Shown here in pieces: positions 25,241-37,032 of a stretch of 64,000 bases of DNA. The notes beneath the pieces are model-generated. The model saw nothing but the letters and a program-made list of their open reading frames with translations. It was not told the origin of the DNA and did no database searches. The position numbers were made by a program, and so were the translations under genes. The stretch spans positions 62,001 through 126,000 of the forward strand of contig CALGZX010000056.1 of the NCBI GenBank assembly GCA_937934165.1, in the 5' to 3' direction. The stretch comes from an uncultured Collinsella sp. GTDB taxonomy: Bacteria; Actinomycetota; Coriobacteriia; Coriobacteriales; Coriobacteriaceae. Numbering within the stretch: position 1 is the stretch's first letter; each line of letters starts with the position of its first letter.

Positions 25241-25246
25241 ATTATA
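25241..25246 (-). promoter_or_regulatory. Probable -10 of purF
   Basis: A perfect TATAAT on the minus strand, with TGCG directly before it (nearly an extended -10). No strong -35 at 17 bp. The 294-base gap between purF and the divergent gene at 25494 shows no other clear signal. Confidence 0.5.
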
Positions 25247-25493
25247 CGCACGGCAAGACAAGCACTCCCGCGCATGAACAGCGCTTTTTAAAAGCCCACC
25301 GAGCTTATAATCCGTTTTGCAGCCAAACATTTTATTGGGCAGCCGTCTCGGGGCCGACGGTCCCGCATGCTTCCGTTGCGACGCGTCTCGTCCACCGCTA
25401 GGGCTTACATTGCTGCAATTGGGTCGTTTGTCCTGTCTTTTAGCAGGTCGGCAGCGTATCCTTGTACCTACAGCAAAACGAGAAAGGTTATGT

Positions 25494-26723
25494 ATGGATC
25501 GAAACGAACTCGACCCCAGCGTCCCCAGCGCCACGGAGGTCAAGAAGATCCCCCTCATCATTAAGGTATACGCCGTCCTGTGCATCCTGTCCGGCGTGGG
25601 CACGCTCCCGTCGGTCGGCGCCTTTATGTGGCAGGTCATCACCGCGCTCATCAACGGCAACGCCGCCGCCAAGCTCGGCGACAACACGCTCGTCGCGGTC
25701 GGACTGATTGTCGCCGGCATCATGCTCTCGGCTGCCAGTGCCGTCATCTTGATCATCTTTGGCCTTGACCTCATCAAGAACCAGCGCCGCAATGCCGCCC
25801 GTCTGTCCTATATCCTTATCGCATTGACCGTCGTCGAGCTTTTGGTTGACGTGATGCTCCAGGGCATCGGGCCTTTCTTGCTGCGCCCCGCCATCCAGCT
25901 CGGCATCCTCGTCGCGCTTTCGACCACCGTCGACCCCACGCTGCGCCAGGAGCGCGAGCTGCAACGCCGCCTGCAGGAAATGCTCGATCGCGACGCCGCC
26001 GCCGAGGGCATGCTCGGGCGCGATGAAACCGGCGAAGGCTACATCAAGCTCAACTACTTCAACCTGTTCTGGGTATTCTTTGTCTGCTGCATACTCGGCC
26101 TGATCGCCGAGGACATCTGGCACATGACGGTCGACGACCCCGGCGTCTACCAGAACCGCGCCGGCATGCTGTTTGGCCCCTTCAGCCCCATCTATGGATT
26201 TGGCGCCGTACTCATGACCATGGTGCTCAACCGCTTCTACAAGAAGAACCCCATCATTATCTTTTTGGTGAGCGCGCTGCTCGGCGCGAGCTTTGAGGTG
26301 TTCGTGGGCTGGTTTATGCAGACCTCGTTTGGAGTGGTCTCGTGGAGCTACTCGCACATGAAGCTGTTCGGCATGCCCGACCCGCTCGCCGTCCTTACGG
26401 GCGGACGCACCTGCACGGGCTTTGCCTGCCTGTGGGGCCTGGGCGGCCTCATCTGGATCAAGCTGCTGCTGCCGAGGCTGCTCAAGCTCATCAATATGAT
26501 TCCCTGGAAGAGCCGCTACTCCGCTACCGTCATCTTCACCATCATTATGCTGGTCGATGGCGTTATGACGCTGCAGTCGCTCGATTATTGGTATCAGCGC
26601 GTCAACGGCACGGAACCGGATATTCCCGTTGCGCAGTTCTACGGCAAGTACTTCGATAATGACTTTATGGAGAATCGCTTCCAGAGCATGACCATGAGCC
26701 CCAAGGATGCGACGCGCGTGTAG
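25494..26723 (+). CDS. Putative ABC-transporter type IV / CmpB-domain membrane protein
   Basis: 409 aa polytopic membrane protein. N-terminal half: four hydrophobic segments (VYAVLCILSGVGTLPSVGAF, LVAVGLIVAGIMLSAASAVI and two more), then a charged stretch with repeated Arg/Glu (RQERELQRRLQEMLDRD). C-terminal half: five or six segments resembling the CmpB-like domain (PF06541), with EDIWHM, GPFSPIYGFGAVL, EVFVGWFMQ and GRTCTGFACLWGLGG. The function of that domain is not established. The frame is open to 25317, but ATG 25494 follows GAAAGG with good spacing. Divergent from purF, with its own terminator. Confidence 0.8.
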   Translation: MDRNELDPSVPSATEVKKIPLIIKVYAVLCILSGVGTLPSVGAFMWQVITALINGNAAAKLGDNTLVAVGLIVAGIMLSAASAVILIIFGLDLIKNQRRNAARLSYILIALTVVELLVDVMLQGIGPFLLRPAIQLGILVALSTTVDPTLRQERELQRRLQEMLDRDAAAEGMLGRDETGEGYIKLNYFNLFWVFFVCCILGLIAEDIWHMTVDDPGVYQNRAGMLFGPFSPIYGFGAVLMTMVLNRFYKKNPIIIFLVSALLGASFEVFVGWFMQTSFGVVSWSYSHMKLFGMPDPLAVLTGGRTCTGFACLWGLGGLIWIKLLLPRLLKLINMIPWKSRYSATVIFTIIMLVDGVMTLQSLDYWYQRVNGTEPDIPVAQFYGKYFDNDFMENRFQSMTMSPKDATRV

Positions 26724-26744
26724 CGTCAACCGCGTCCAAAACGC

Positions 26745-26784
26745 AAAATGCCCGCCGGTATCACACGTACCGGCGGGCATTTTT
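26745..26784 (+). terminator. Terminator after the CmpB-domain gene
   Basis: AAAATGCCCGCCGGTA pairs with TACCGGCGGGCATTTT around TCACACG and runs into Ts. The A-run at its 5' side could also serve the minus-strand MoaE-like gene. Confidence 0.92.
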
Positions 26785-26813
26785 ATAAACGAGTCTTCTA
26801 TCGACGCAAGCCT

Positions 26814-27230
26814 CTACGCCTCGCGCTCGACCTCACTTACGCATTCGTTCTTGATGGTGCCAACGAGTGCCTGCAGCGCATCGACCACGTGCGGGCGAAT
26901 GTCTCCGCCGATGAGCACGAGCATGATGTCGTCACCCACGGCGAGCTCGCCGCTTGCCAGCCACACGCGCACATAGCCGATACCCGGCATCGCGCTCGTG
27001 GCCTCGATAGCAGCCTGCACCTTCTGAGCATCGAAGCCGAATACCATGCCGCCCACCCTGCGTCCGGGAGCTACGCCATCGGTTTCGATCCCGCGGACCT
27101 CGGACTTGGGCGTCGCGCGCACCACGCCGTTATGCGTCAGATACATCCCACAGCCTGCCGCCGAAGCATCGGCCTTGGCCTCGCGCAGCCAAGTATCAAC
27201 CGAAGGCATCGTTTTGCCATTCTCAAGCAT
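26814..27230 (-). CDS. MoaE-like protein (molybdopterin synthase catalytic-subunit family)
   Basis: About 138 aa. THNGVVRATPKSEVRG near the N-terminus and VRVWLASGELAVGDDIMLVLIGG...VVDALQALVGTIKNE near the C-terminus follow the MoaE pattern (G-x-VR...HR-G-L-x-x-G...AF-A...D-x-x-K). However, the HR pair is replaced by WLAS, and the C-terminal Lys-rich PIWKKE segment is reduced to IKNECVSE. Activity in normal cofactor synthesis is therefore doubtful. No other moa gene is nearby. ATG 27233 and 27230 both follow AAGGGAG. It lies downstream of the sortase gene on the same strand. Confidence 0.65.
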   Translation of the reverse strand: MLENGKTMPSVDTWLREAKADASAAGCGMYLTHNGVVRATPKSEVRGIETDGVAPGRRVGGMVFGFDAQKVQAAIEATSAMPGIGYVRVWLASGELAVGDDIMLVLIGGDIRPHVVDALQALVGTIKNECVSEVEREA

Positions 27231-27295
27231 CATTTCTCCCTTACCGTCGTCTAGTAGCCAATTTAGGACGGGCTTTTTAGCTACTCTCGAACAAC

Positions 27296-28294
27296 TTATT
27301 CCTCGACCGGCGTGAGTACCATGACGGCGCGCGTGTTACTCAGCGATAACGAACGACAGGTCACAAGCGTTACGACCTTGGTTGCCGAGGCGGCGCGATC
27401 GCCCGCATCGCTCGCCACGGCAGAGGCACCGTCGAGCATCTCGGACAGGTAGTTCTTGAGCCCGTCGTCGCCCTCAAAATTGGGTGTGCGCGCCTTGGCA
27501 TACGTGTCCTCGACAACTTTGGTCGCCAGTGGTCGCAGTTTATACGTAGCATCCCGTGTGATGTAATACACGGACTCGATGCTATCGAACGTCGCCTGAT
27601 CAGTGGTGTCCGAAATCACGTTGAACATCGACCCGTCATTCATGTGGTGGCCGTAGATCGTGGTCTGCTGGTCAACCATTCCCGGCGCGGCATCGTCACT
27701 GTCCAAGAAGATCGCACCCGATGCATTGGACGTACCGTCAAACAGCGTGTTGAGGTATTTGGAGTTGTTATTGGTCTGCACCACGGGATAGTTGATGTTG
27801 GTTCCCGGCGCGTAAATCCAACCCACAATCTCGGGGTTTGTCTGAGCAAGTGCATCGAAGTCGATAATCGGCACGCCGCTGGCGTCCTTATCGCTTATAT
27901 ATTGCTTCTCGATTTTCTGATACGAATCGCTCGCCTGCTTGTAGCCAATCTGGGCGTTGATAAAGATGGCGGCAGCGGCAACGATTAGGCCGATGCCAAT
28001 AATGATGAGCAAGATGGGGATAACGGAGCGGCGCTTTTTGCGCGGCGGCTCGGTGTAATCCGACGGCGCGGCATGCGATGAAGACCGGGGCGGCTTCTTA
28101 GCATTGCTATAAGATGAAGGTCGATACGCCGCCGGCGCGTCCTGGCGTCGGTGCGTCGCCGGCGTCACAGGACGCGCCGCGCGCGGCTGCTGAGGAGAGG
28201 ATGTCCGACCCTGCTGCACCGCATGGGCAGCACCCGGCTTCGACGGATCGGGAATCTGAGAAGCCTTGAATCGTTTTCCCTGATAGTCGGACAT
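27296..28294 (-). CDS. Class B-like sortase with long cytoplasmic N-terminus
   Basis: 332 aa. Residues 1-85 are a Pro/Ser/Arg-rich cytoplasmic tail, then RRSVIPILLIIIGIGLIVAA is the membrane anchor. The catalytic domain has VGWIYAPGTNINYPVVQ, the His in TTIYGHHMNDGSMF, the Cys in VVTLVTCRS and the Arg in LSNTRAVMVL, the complete His-Cys-Arg triad. YGHxMxDGSMF is a class B hallmark. It would anchor surface proteins or pilins, but no LPXTG/NPQTN substrate gene is in the window. ATG 28294 follows AAGGAGAGCC; the earlier frame start has no ribosome site. It is 35 bases downstream of purE. Confidence 0.9.
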   Translation of the reverse strand: MSDYQGKRFKASQIPDPSKPGAAHAVQQGRTSSPQQPRAARPVTPATHRRQDAPAAYRPSSYSNAKKPPRSSSHAAPSDYTEPPRKKRRSVIPILLIIIGIGLIVAAAAIFINAQIGYKQASDSYQKIEKQYISDKDASGVPIIDFDALAQTNPEIVGWIYAPGTNINYPVVQTNNNSKYLNTLFDGTSNASGAIFLDSDDAAPGMVDQQTTIYGHHMNDGSMFNVISDTTDQATFDSIESVYYITRDATYKLRPLATKVVEDTYAKARTPNFEGDDGLKNYLSEMLDGASAVASDAGDRAASATKVVTLVTCRSLSLSNTRAVMVLTPVEE

Positions 28295-28329
28295 GGCTCT
28301 CCTTATACTGCGGTGAAACGGCAGGACGC

Positions 28330-28794
28330 CTAGGCGTCGGCCATCTCCTGCTTCATCTTCTCGATAACCTTGCGGTACTCGGGGTCGCAAGCACCTAGAA
28401 TCTGCGTGGCGTAGATGGCGGCGTTCTTGGCGCCGTTGATGGCAACGCAGGCCACGGGCACGCCCGAAGGCATCTGCACCATCGACAGCAGCGAATCCAT
28501 GCCGCCCAGGTCACTCGTCTTCATAGGCACGCCGATAACCGGCAGCGGCGTAAAGGCAGCCACGACACCACCCAAGTGAGCAGCCTTGCCGGCGGCGGCG
28601 ATAATCACTTTGATACCGCGATCGGCGGCAGTCGAGGCCCACTCGTGGACCTTCGCCGGCGTGCGGTGTGCGCTCGCAATGACGAGCTCATAGGGCACAC
28701 CGAGTGCCTCGAGCTCGGCGGTGCAGCCTTCCATAACGCCCAGATCGGACTTGGAGCCCATGATGATCCCGACAACCGGCTTTTGATCTGCCAT
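28330..28794 (-). CDS. purE: N5-carboxyaminoimidazole ribonucleotide mutase
   Basis: Class I PurE of 154 aa, which moves the carboxyl group of N5-CAIR to carbon 4. Conserved: VGIIMGSKSDLGVMEGC, VIASAHRTPAKVHEWA with the catalytic His, IIAAAGKAAHLGGVVAAFTPLPVIGVP and LLSMVQMPSGVPVACVAING. ATG 28794 has AGGAGG 9 nt upstream; TTG 28800 is too close. No purK or purC is nearby. The sortase gene follows closely, an unusual neighbour. Confidence 0.95.
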   Translation of the reverse strand: MADQKPVVGIIMGSKSDLGVMEGCTAELEALGVPYELVIASAHRTPAKVHEWASTAADRGIKVIIAAAGKAAHLGGVVAAFTPLPVIGVPMKTSDLGGMDSLLSMVQMPSGVPVACVAINGAKNAAIYATQILGACDPEYRKVIEKMKQEMADA

Positions 28795-28889
28795 AAACAA
28801 AGACCTCCTGTTGAGAGCGGTGACGCGGCGGATCCGCGACCCTTAACTACTGAGAGTAGTATAGCTGCTCCCGTCCCTGCGGTCTTTGT

Positions 28890-28977
28890 GGCGCTTCGCG
28901 GGCGGGCCAGGCTTTATCTTCACTCCGGTTGCTTCGCAAAGTCGTTCAGATAAAGTCTGGCCCGCCCGCGAAGCGCC
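28890..28977. repeat. Long palindrome with 21-base perfect arms
   Basis: GGCGCTTCGCGGGCGGGCCAG at 28890-28910 is matched by its exact complement at 28957-28977. An inner CTTTATCT/AGATAAAG stem surrounds GCTTCGCAAAG. It lies upstream of purE and downstream of carB. Confidence 0.85.
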
Positions 28978-29011
28978 CTGCGACCTACCGGGAATTGCCA
29001 TGACGTACGTT

Positions 29012-29081
29012 GGCTGAAATATTAGTGTGGGATCCGCCGTTCGAACGAACGGCGGATCCCACACTCACTTTTTATTCAGCC
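29012..29081. terminator. Perfect palindrome between purE and carB, possible terminator
   Basis: The inner 40 bases (29025-29064) form a hairpin with 19-base perfect arms, GTGTGGGATCCGCCGTTCG and its complement. Outer GGCTGAA/TTCAGCC arms extend it to 29012-29081. CTTTTTATT follows on the plus strand. On the minus strand it lies after carB and could end carAB transcription. Confidence 0.6.
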
Positions 29082-29106
29082 CTAGTCATCGCGCAAAGCC
29101 CCTTCG

Positions 29107-29231
29107 GCAGCACACGGTGCAACCGAGTCACCGCAGGCCGGGGCGGGAGGCGGACCTTTCTCTCGGAAAACTTCGCGAAGCCCAGTTTCCGAGAGAAAGT
29201 GTCCGGCTGCCGCCCCGGCCGGCCAGGTCAA

Positions 29232-29248
<17 letters not shown>
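29107..29248. repeat. Long palindrome reaching into the 3' end of carB
   Basis: Innermost CTTTCTCTCGGAAA pairs with TTTCCGAGAGAAAG around CTTCGCGAAG. Outside it GGCCGGGGCGG pairs with CCGCCCCGGCC. The outermost GCAGCACACGGTG (29107-29119) pairs perfectly with CACCGTGTGCTGC (29236-29248), which is carB coding sequence for its last residues (PQHTV). Confidence 0.8.
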
Positions 29249-32546
<3,298 letters not shown>

Positions 32547-32547
32547 G

Positions 32548-33987
32548 TTAGTTCTCCTCGGTCTCAGCGGTCTCGGACTCAGCAAAGTTCCAGCCGGCAA
32601 GGCGGTCCTTCGCGGTATCGATGTCCAGGTAGTTCTCCTCGCCGTCCATGAGTCGCGTAAAGGCGGTAAAGAGATAGTGGGCATCGGTGGGGCCAGGCGA
32701 AGCCTCGGGGTGGTACTGGACCGAGAAGCACGGGGCGTCGAGCAGCTGGATGCCCTCGGCGGTGCCGTCGTTGAGGTTCACATGCGTCAGGCGAATGCGG
32801 CCGAAGTGCTCGTTCATCACGACCGGCGCGATGCCGCGACGCACCCAGACGCGCAGGTCGCCATCGGCCGCATGCTCAGTCTCGCCGCCGGAAAGCTCCG
32901 GGATCAGTTTGCCCAGACTGGGGAACAGCAGGCCAAAGCCGTGGTTTTGCGCGGTGATCTCCACGCGGCGGCTCACCAGGTTCATGACCGGCTGGTTGCC
33001 ACCGCGGTGACCGAACTTAAGCTTTTCCATCTGGGCGCCGCAGGCCAGGCTGATCATCTGGTGACCAAGACAAATACCAAAGACCGGCACCTTGCCGATC
33101 AGCTGCTGCACCTGCTCGTAGGTCTCCACCACGGCGTCGGGGTCGCCGGGGCCATTGGACAAAAAGACACCGTCGGGATTCATGTCGAGCACCTCACTCG
33201 CGGGCGTATCCCACGGCACGACGGTAAGGTCGCAGCCGGCGCGGACCAGCCCCTCCAGAATACCGCGCTTCACACCGCAGTCGTAGGCGACCACCTTGTG
33301 ACGGGCAGGAGCGGCAGCCGCAAGTGCAAAGTCATGCGTGGCGGGCAGGTCGACGGCGGCAAAGGCGTGGGGCTCAGGGCAGCTCACGGTCTTGACCAGG
33401 TTCTCGCCTACCAGCGTGGGCGCTGCGGCCAGACGCTCGGCAAGCTCGTCGACGTCGAAGATCTCGGTCGAGATAATGCCCATCTTGGAACCATTATCGC
33501 GCAGATGGCGCACCAGGGCGCGGGTATCGACACCCTCGATAGCGACGATGCCGTGAGCGCGCAGGTACTCCGGCACGCTGACGGCCGAGCGCCAGTTAGA
33601 AGGCGTGGCGCACATGTCGCGAACGATCATGCCGCGCATAGCCGGAGCGCTCGCAGGGCGCACGGCGTCGCCGGGGAAGGCCGACTGGACGTCGGTCTCG
33701 TCGATACCGTAATTGCCGATCTGTGGATAGGTCATGGTTACGATTTGGCCGGCATAACTCGGGTCGGTCATGACCTCAAAGTAGCCCTCGAGCGAGGTGT
33801 TGAAGCAGACTTCGCCGGTCGCGGTGCCCTCGGCGCCGCATGCACGTCCATAAAAAATGGTCCCATCCTCAAGATACAGGATGCAGGGACCGCAGGTGCC
33901 CTTGCTGGTTTTGGCCAGCATACGCTGGCAAAGCTCGCTGGGCGCGAAGGTGCGGGCGGCAGCGCCCGCGGTATGGTTGTTCGCCAT
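32548..33987 (-). CDS. carA: Carbamoyl-phosphate synthase small (glutaminase) subunit
   Basis: 479 aa, clearly longer than usual (about 360-390). N-terminal CPSase-small domain: LYLEDGTIFYGRACGAEGTATGEVCFNTSLEGYFEVMTDPSYAGQ. GATase class I: GVFLSNGPGDPD, the nucleophile in VPVFGICLGHQM, and YHPEASPGP for the His/Glu pair. The extra length is a roughly 35-residue N-terminal tail and an insertion at about 355-398 between NHGFGL and LTHVNLNDGT. ATG 33987 follows GGAAGGAG. First gene of the carAB operon; TACAAT at 34046-34051 (minus) may be its -10. Confidence 0.95.
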   Translation of the reverse strand: MANNHTAGAAARTFAPSELCQRMLAKTSKGTCGPCILYLEDGTIFYGRACGAEGTATGEVCFNTSLEGYFEVMTDPSYAGQIVTMTYPQIGNYGIDETDVQSAFPGDAVRPASAPAMRGMIVRDMCATPSNWRSAVSVPEYLRAHGIVAIEGVDTRALVRHLRDNGSKMGIISTEIFDVDELAERLAAAPTLVGENLVKTVSCPEPHAFAAVDLPATHDFALAAAAPARHKVVAYDCGVKRGILEGLVRAGCDLTVVPWDTPASEVLDMNPDGVFLSNGPGDPDAVVETYEQVQQLIGKVPVFGICLGHQMISLACGAQMEKLKFGHRGGNQPVMNLVSRRVEITAQNHGFGLLFPSLGKLIPELSGGETEHAADGDLRVWVRRGIAPVVMNEHFGRIRLTHVNLNDGTAEGIQLLDAPCFSVQYHPEASPGPTDAHYLFTAFTRLMDGEENYLDIDTAKDRLAGWNFAESETAETEEN

Positions 33988-34146
33988 AGTTCTCCTTCCC
34001 GGTCTCACAGGACCGGCTTAAAGGTGTGTAGTTAGGCCTCGCGGTATTGTAACCGCAAGCATGTCTCATGGCGTTAATTTCATCGAAATGTTTACGAAAT
34101 GATAATTATGACTTTCTATGCATAATGATTTTTCTGGGACGGGGAT

Positions 34147-34187
34147 TAAAAATCATCCCGCGAGGCTTGTGGCTCACGCGGGATGAT
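34147..34187 (-). terminator. Terminator of the 36951-34194 operon
   Basis: ATCATCCCGCG and CGCGGGATGAT form a stem; on the minus strand it is followed by TTTTTAATC, 7 bases after the stop at 34194. Confidence 0.9.
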
Positions 34188-34193
34188 GACGTC

Positions 34194-35159
34194 TTACTTT
34201 TTCTTATCCTGTTCCAGCAGTTCGGACGGCGTGCGATCGGGCTTGCCACCGCGGAAAATCTCGCGGCCATGCAGACGATGCTCCAGGTCACGTTCGGCCT
34301 TTTCCTCGTCAATCTTGGTCTGGCTCACCACCGGGTCCTCAATCAACGACGACACCGAGTTCACCTGCTTCTGAATGCGTTCGGCGATGGTGTCATCCAT
34401 ACTCACGATGCGCATCTTCCAGTCGATACTCGTGGCGTTGGATGAGCTCTTGGTCCACACGAACGTCAAAATGGCGCTCTGGTGGCCCCGCGCGGGGAAC
34501 ATGCCAAAGAAGGAATCGTGCTGAATGTTGCTATCCTCGTCGATATAGGCGTGAACGTTATACACCACGCGGTCGATCTTATCGTTGAGCAGCGCGTTGG
34601 TCGCAACCGCCGCGGCCTGGATCTGCCCGTTGGACAGCAGCTCGAGCTCGTTGGCAGACGATGTGTCCAACACCGTCACCTCGACCGTGCCCGTACGCTC
34701 ATCGGCTTCATCGACGGTAAAGTCGAGCGGGAACTGCGTAAAGCCGTTGCCCCACTCAAGGCCGCCCTTCAGCGCCGTCGAAACGGTATCGACCGAAACG
34801 CTCTCGGACAGGTTGGCAGTGTTCAGACGACGCATCACGCCGTAGCCAATCTGCATGCCCACGATCAGCACCAAAATACCGATGACCACGGCCATCGCGG
34901 TTTTCGTAATGGTATGGCTCACCTGCGAGCCCGAAGGATCGTCCTCGGACAGCGGGTCGATATGTTTTGCCTGGCTCGCGCAGTCCTCGCTGCGCAGCTG
35001 CGCTAGCGCCGCTTTGTCACCGCGCTTGGCCGCAGCCTCCTTCTCACGCATGCGCTCGGTACGCTTTTTGGCAAGCGTGGGATCCAAGACGCCGGATGCA
35101 TCGATTTCGGAGAATAACTCCGTCACTTCTTCCGGAGTCAAAGGGTTCTTGTCAGCCAT
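34194..35159 (-). CDS. Single-pass membrane protein of unknown function
   Basis: 321 aa, not recognised. The acidic N-terminal 90 residues begin PLTPEEVTELFSEIDASG and include a Lys/Arg/Ala-rich stretch that may be helical. One transmembrane segment follows (TAMAVVIGILVLIVGMQIGY, near 90). The remaining 200 residues are probably extracytoplasmic, with alternating polar strands (GTVEVTVLDTSSANELELLS, DRVVYNVHAYID). The tail (DEEKAERDLEHRLHGREIF) is highly charged. It starts 19 bases after the ABC exporter stop, so the two are one operon; an accessory role for the exporter is a guess. Confidence 0.75.
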   Translation of the reverse strand: MADKNPLTPEEVTELFSEIDASGVLDPTLAKKRTERMREKEAAAKRGDKAALAQLRSEDCASQAKHIDPLSEDDPSGSQVSHTITKTAMAVVIGILVLIVGMQIGYGVMRRLNTANLSESVSVDTVSTALKGGLEWGNGFTQFPLDFTVDEADERTGTVEVTVLDTSSANELELLSNGQIQAAAVATNALLNDKIDRVVYNVHAYIDEDSNIQHDSFFGMFPARGHQSAILTFVWTKSSSNATSIDWKMRIVSMDDTIAERIQKQVNSVSSLIEDPVVSQTKIDEEKAERDLEHRLHGREIFRGGKPDRTPSELLEQDKKK

Positions 35160-35178
35160 AAACTTCCTGTCATATCAA

Positions 35179-36951
35179 TCAGTCGAGCTCGTGCGCACGC
35201 GCACCTTCGAACTGCATTCGATAGTAACGGGCATAGGTGCCGCCACGGGCGAGAAGCTCCTCGTGCGTGCCACGCTCCACAACGCGACCATGCTCAACGG
35301 TCGCAATCTCATCGGCATGCTTAATGGTCGAAAGACGGTGGGCGATGATAATCGTGGTGCGGCCGCGTGCCAGCTCTTCGAGCGACTCCTGGACCGCCTC
35401 CTCGCTCTCGTTATCCAAAGCACTCGTCGCCTCGTCCAAGATCAAGATTTTGGGGTTCTTGAGGAACACGCGCGCGATGGCAACACGCTGCTTCTGTCCG
35501 CCCGAAAGACGGCTACCGCGCTCGCCCACGACCGTGTTATAGCCCTGTGGAAGCGACTCGATAAAGGCATCGATGTTGGCGCGACGGGCGGCCTCGGCGA
35601 TCTCTTCCGCCGTGGCACCCGGCTTGCCGTAGGCGATGTTCTCGCCAATCGTACCGTCAAATAGATAGACATCCTGCTGCACCAGGCCGATGGCGCGGCG
35701 CAGGCTCTGCTGCGTCACATCGCGCACGTCCTGGCCGTCGATGCTAATGGATCCGGCAGCCACGTCATAAAAGCGCGGCAGCAGCGAACAGGTCGTGGAC
35801 TTGCCACCGCCCGAAGGGCCAACCAGCGCGATGGTCTGCCCGGGCTTGATGGACAGATTCATATGGTCGATAACGGGACGCTCGTCGGCATAGCCCTCGC
35901 CCAGCTCGACATCCTCGTAGTTAAAGCACACGTCGTGATACTCCACGGCGCCGGCAGTCACCTGCAGATCCGTAGCGCCCGGCTTGTCCTGGATATCCGG
36001 CGCGGTCGAGAGCACCTCGTCCATACGTTTAAAGCCGGCGATAGCCTTCTGATACGTTTCGGCCGAATTGACGAGCGTCTCGAGCGGCGTGCAGAACAGC
36101 GAAATATAGAGTGCAAAGGTCGCCATATCGACCGCCTGCAGCTGTCCCTGGGCGACCAGCCAGCCGCCCAGCAGCACCACGATCACATAGAGCACACCCG
36201 AGAGCAGGCCATACGTCGCGGTATAGACGCCCATGGCGTGATACATGTTCTCCTTGGACGAAAGGTAGCGATCGTTAGAGGCACGGAACTTGGCGCGCTC
36301 GGTCTCCTCGTTGGCAAAGCTCTTGACTACGCGCATGCCCGCAAGCGAATCCTGCAGCTGCGCATTGATGCCGCTGATCTTTTTGCGGTTGTCGCTAAAA
36401 ACCTCGCGCATACGCATGTTCTGCCAAAACATGATGACCGCAAACGCCGCCGTCACCACGGCCATGGCGAGCGCTATCACCGGGGCGATGGTAAAGAGGA
36501 TCGCAAACGAGCCAATAATCTCGATGCCGCAGATGATGATCCACTCGGGCACGTGGTGCGCCGCCTCGCAGATATCGAACAGATCGTTGACCACGCGGCT
36601 CATCATGTCGCCCGAGCTGTTGCGGTCGAAGTACGCAAAGCTAAAGCGCTCATACTGGTCGAACAGGTCCTCGCGCATTTTGGACTCCATACGCGCGCCC
36701 ATCACGTGACCCCAATAGCTCACAAAGTAGCGGCAGGCGCAGCGGATGGCATACATCAGCACCAAGCCCACCGCGATCATACCGAGCGCCTGCATAATGG
36801 CAGCCTGACCCTGAGTAAATAGCCCACCGGTCAAATTGCGCAGGATAATGGGGAACGCAAGGTCAATGGCGGCAAGCACCAGAGCACAAACAGTATCAGC
36901 AACAAAAAGCCCCATCTGGGGCTTGTAATACGAAAGAAACCTCTTCAGCAT
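35179..36951 (-). CDS. ABC exporter half-transporter (MsbA/MdlB-like), membrane plus ATPase
   Basis: 590 aa. N-terminal exporter membrane domain with six helices (MGLFVADTVCALVLAAIDLAFP and others) and the intracellular loop RMESKMREDLFDQYERFSFAYFDRNSSGDMMSRVVND. C-terminal ATPase: Walker A GPSGGGKST, Q-loop LVQQDVYLFDGTI, signature RLSGGQKQR, Walker B ILDEATSALDNE, and the switch His in AHRLSTIKHAD. All catalytic residues are intact. It probably works as a homodimer for lipids, drugs or peptides. First gene of a two-gene unit with the single-pass protein. ATG follows GAGGATCAC. Confidence 0.93.
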   Translation of the reverse strand: MLKRFLSYYKPQMGLFVADTVCALVLAAIDLAFPIILRNLTGGLFTQGQAAIMQALGMIAVGLVLMYAIRCACRYFVSYWGHVMGARMESKMREDLFDQYERFSFAYFDRNSSGDMMSRVVNDLFDICEAAHHVPEWIIICGIEIIGSFAILFTIAPVIALAMAVVTAAFAVIMFWQNMRMREVFSDNRKKISGINAQLQDSLAGMRVVKSFANEETERAKFRASNDRYLSSKENMYHAMGVYTATYGLLSGVLYVIVVLLGGWLVAQGQLQAVDMATFALYISLFCTPLETLVNSAETYQKAIAGFKRMDEVLSTAPDIQDKPGATDLQVTAGAVEYHDVCFNYEDVELGEGYADERPVIDHMNLSIKPGQTIALVGPSGGGKSTTCSLLPRFYDVAAGSISIDGQDVRDVTQQSLRRAIGLVQQDVYLFDGTIGENIAYGKPGATAEEIAEAARRANIDAFIESLPQGYNTVVGERGSRLSGGQKQRVAIARVFLKNPKILILDEATSALDNESEEAVQESLEELARGRTTIIIAHRLSTIKHADEIATVEHGRVVERGTHEELLARGGTYARYYRMQFEGARAHELD

Positions 36952-36981
36952 GTGATCCTCAAAGAAATATCAGCAACGTAA

Positions 36982-37020
36982 GCCCTGGGACAAAGCAATC
37001 AGTAGCACTTGTCCCAGGGC
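36982..37020. repeat. REP-like palindrome, GCCCTGGGACAA arms
   Basis: GCCCTGGGACAA and its exact complement flank a 15-base loop. It lies between the Nudix gene end and the ABC exporter start and contains the GGGAC/GTCCC core. Confidence 0.8.
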
Positions 37021-37032
37021 TATCCCCACTCG

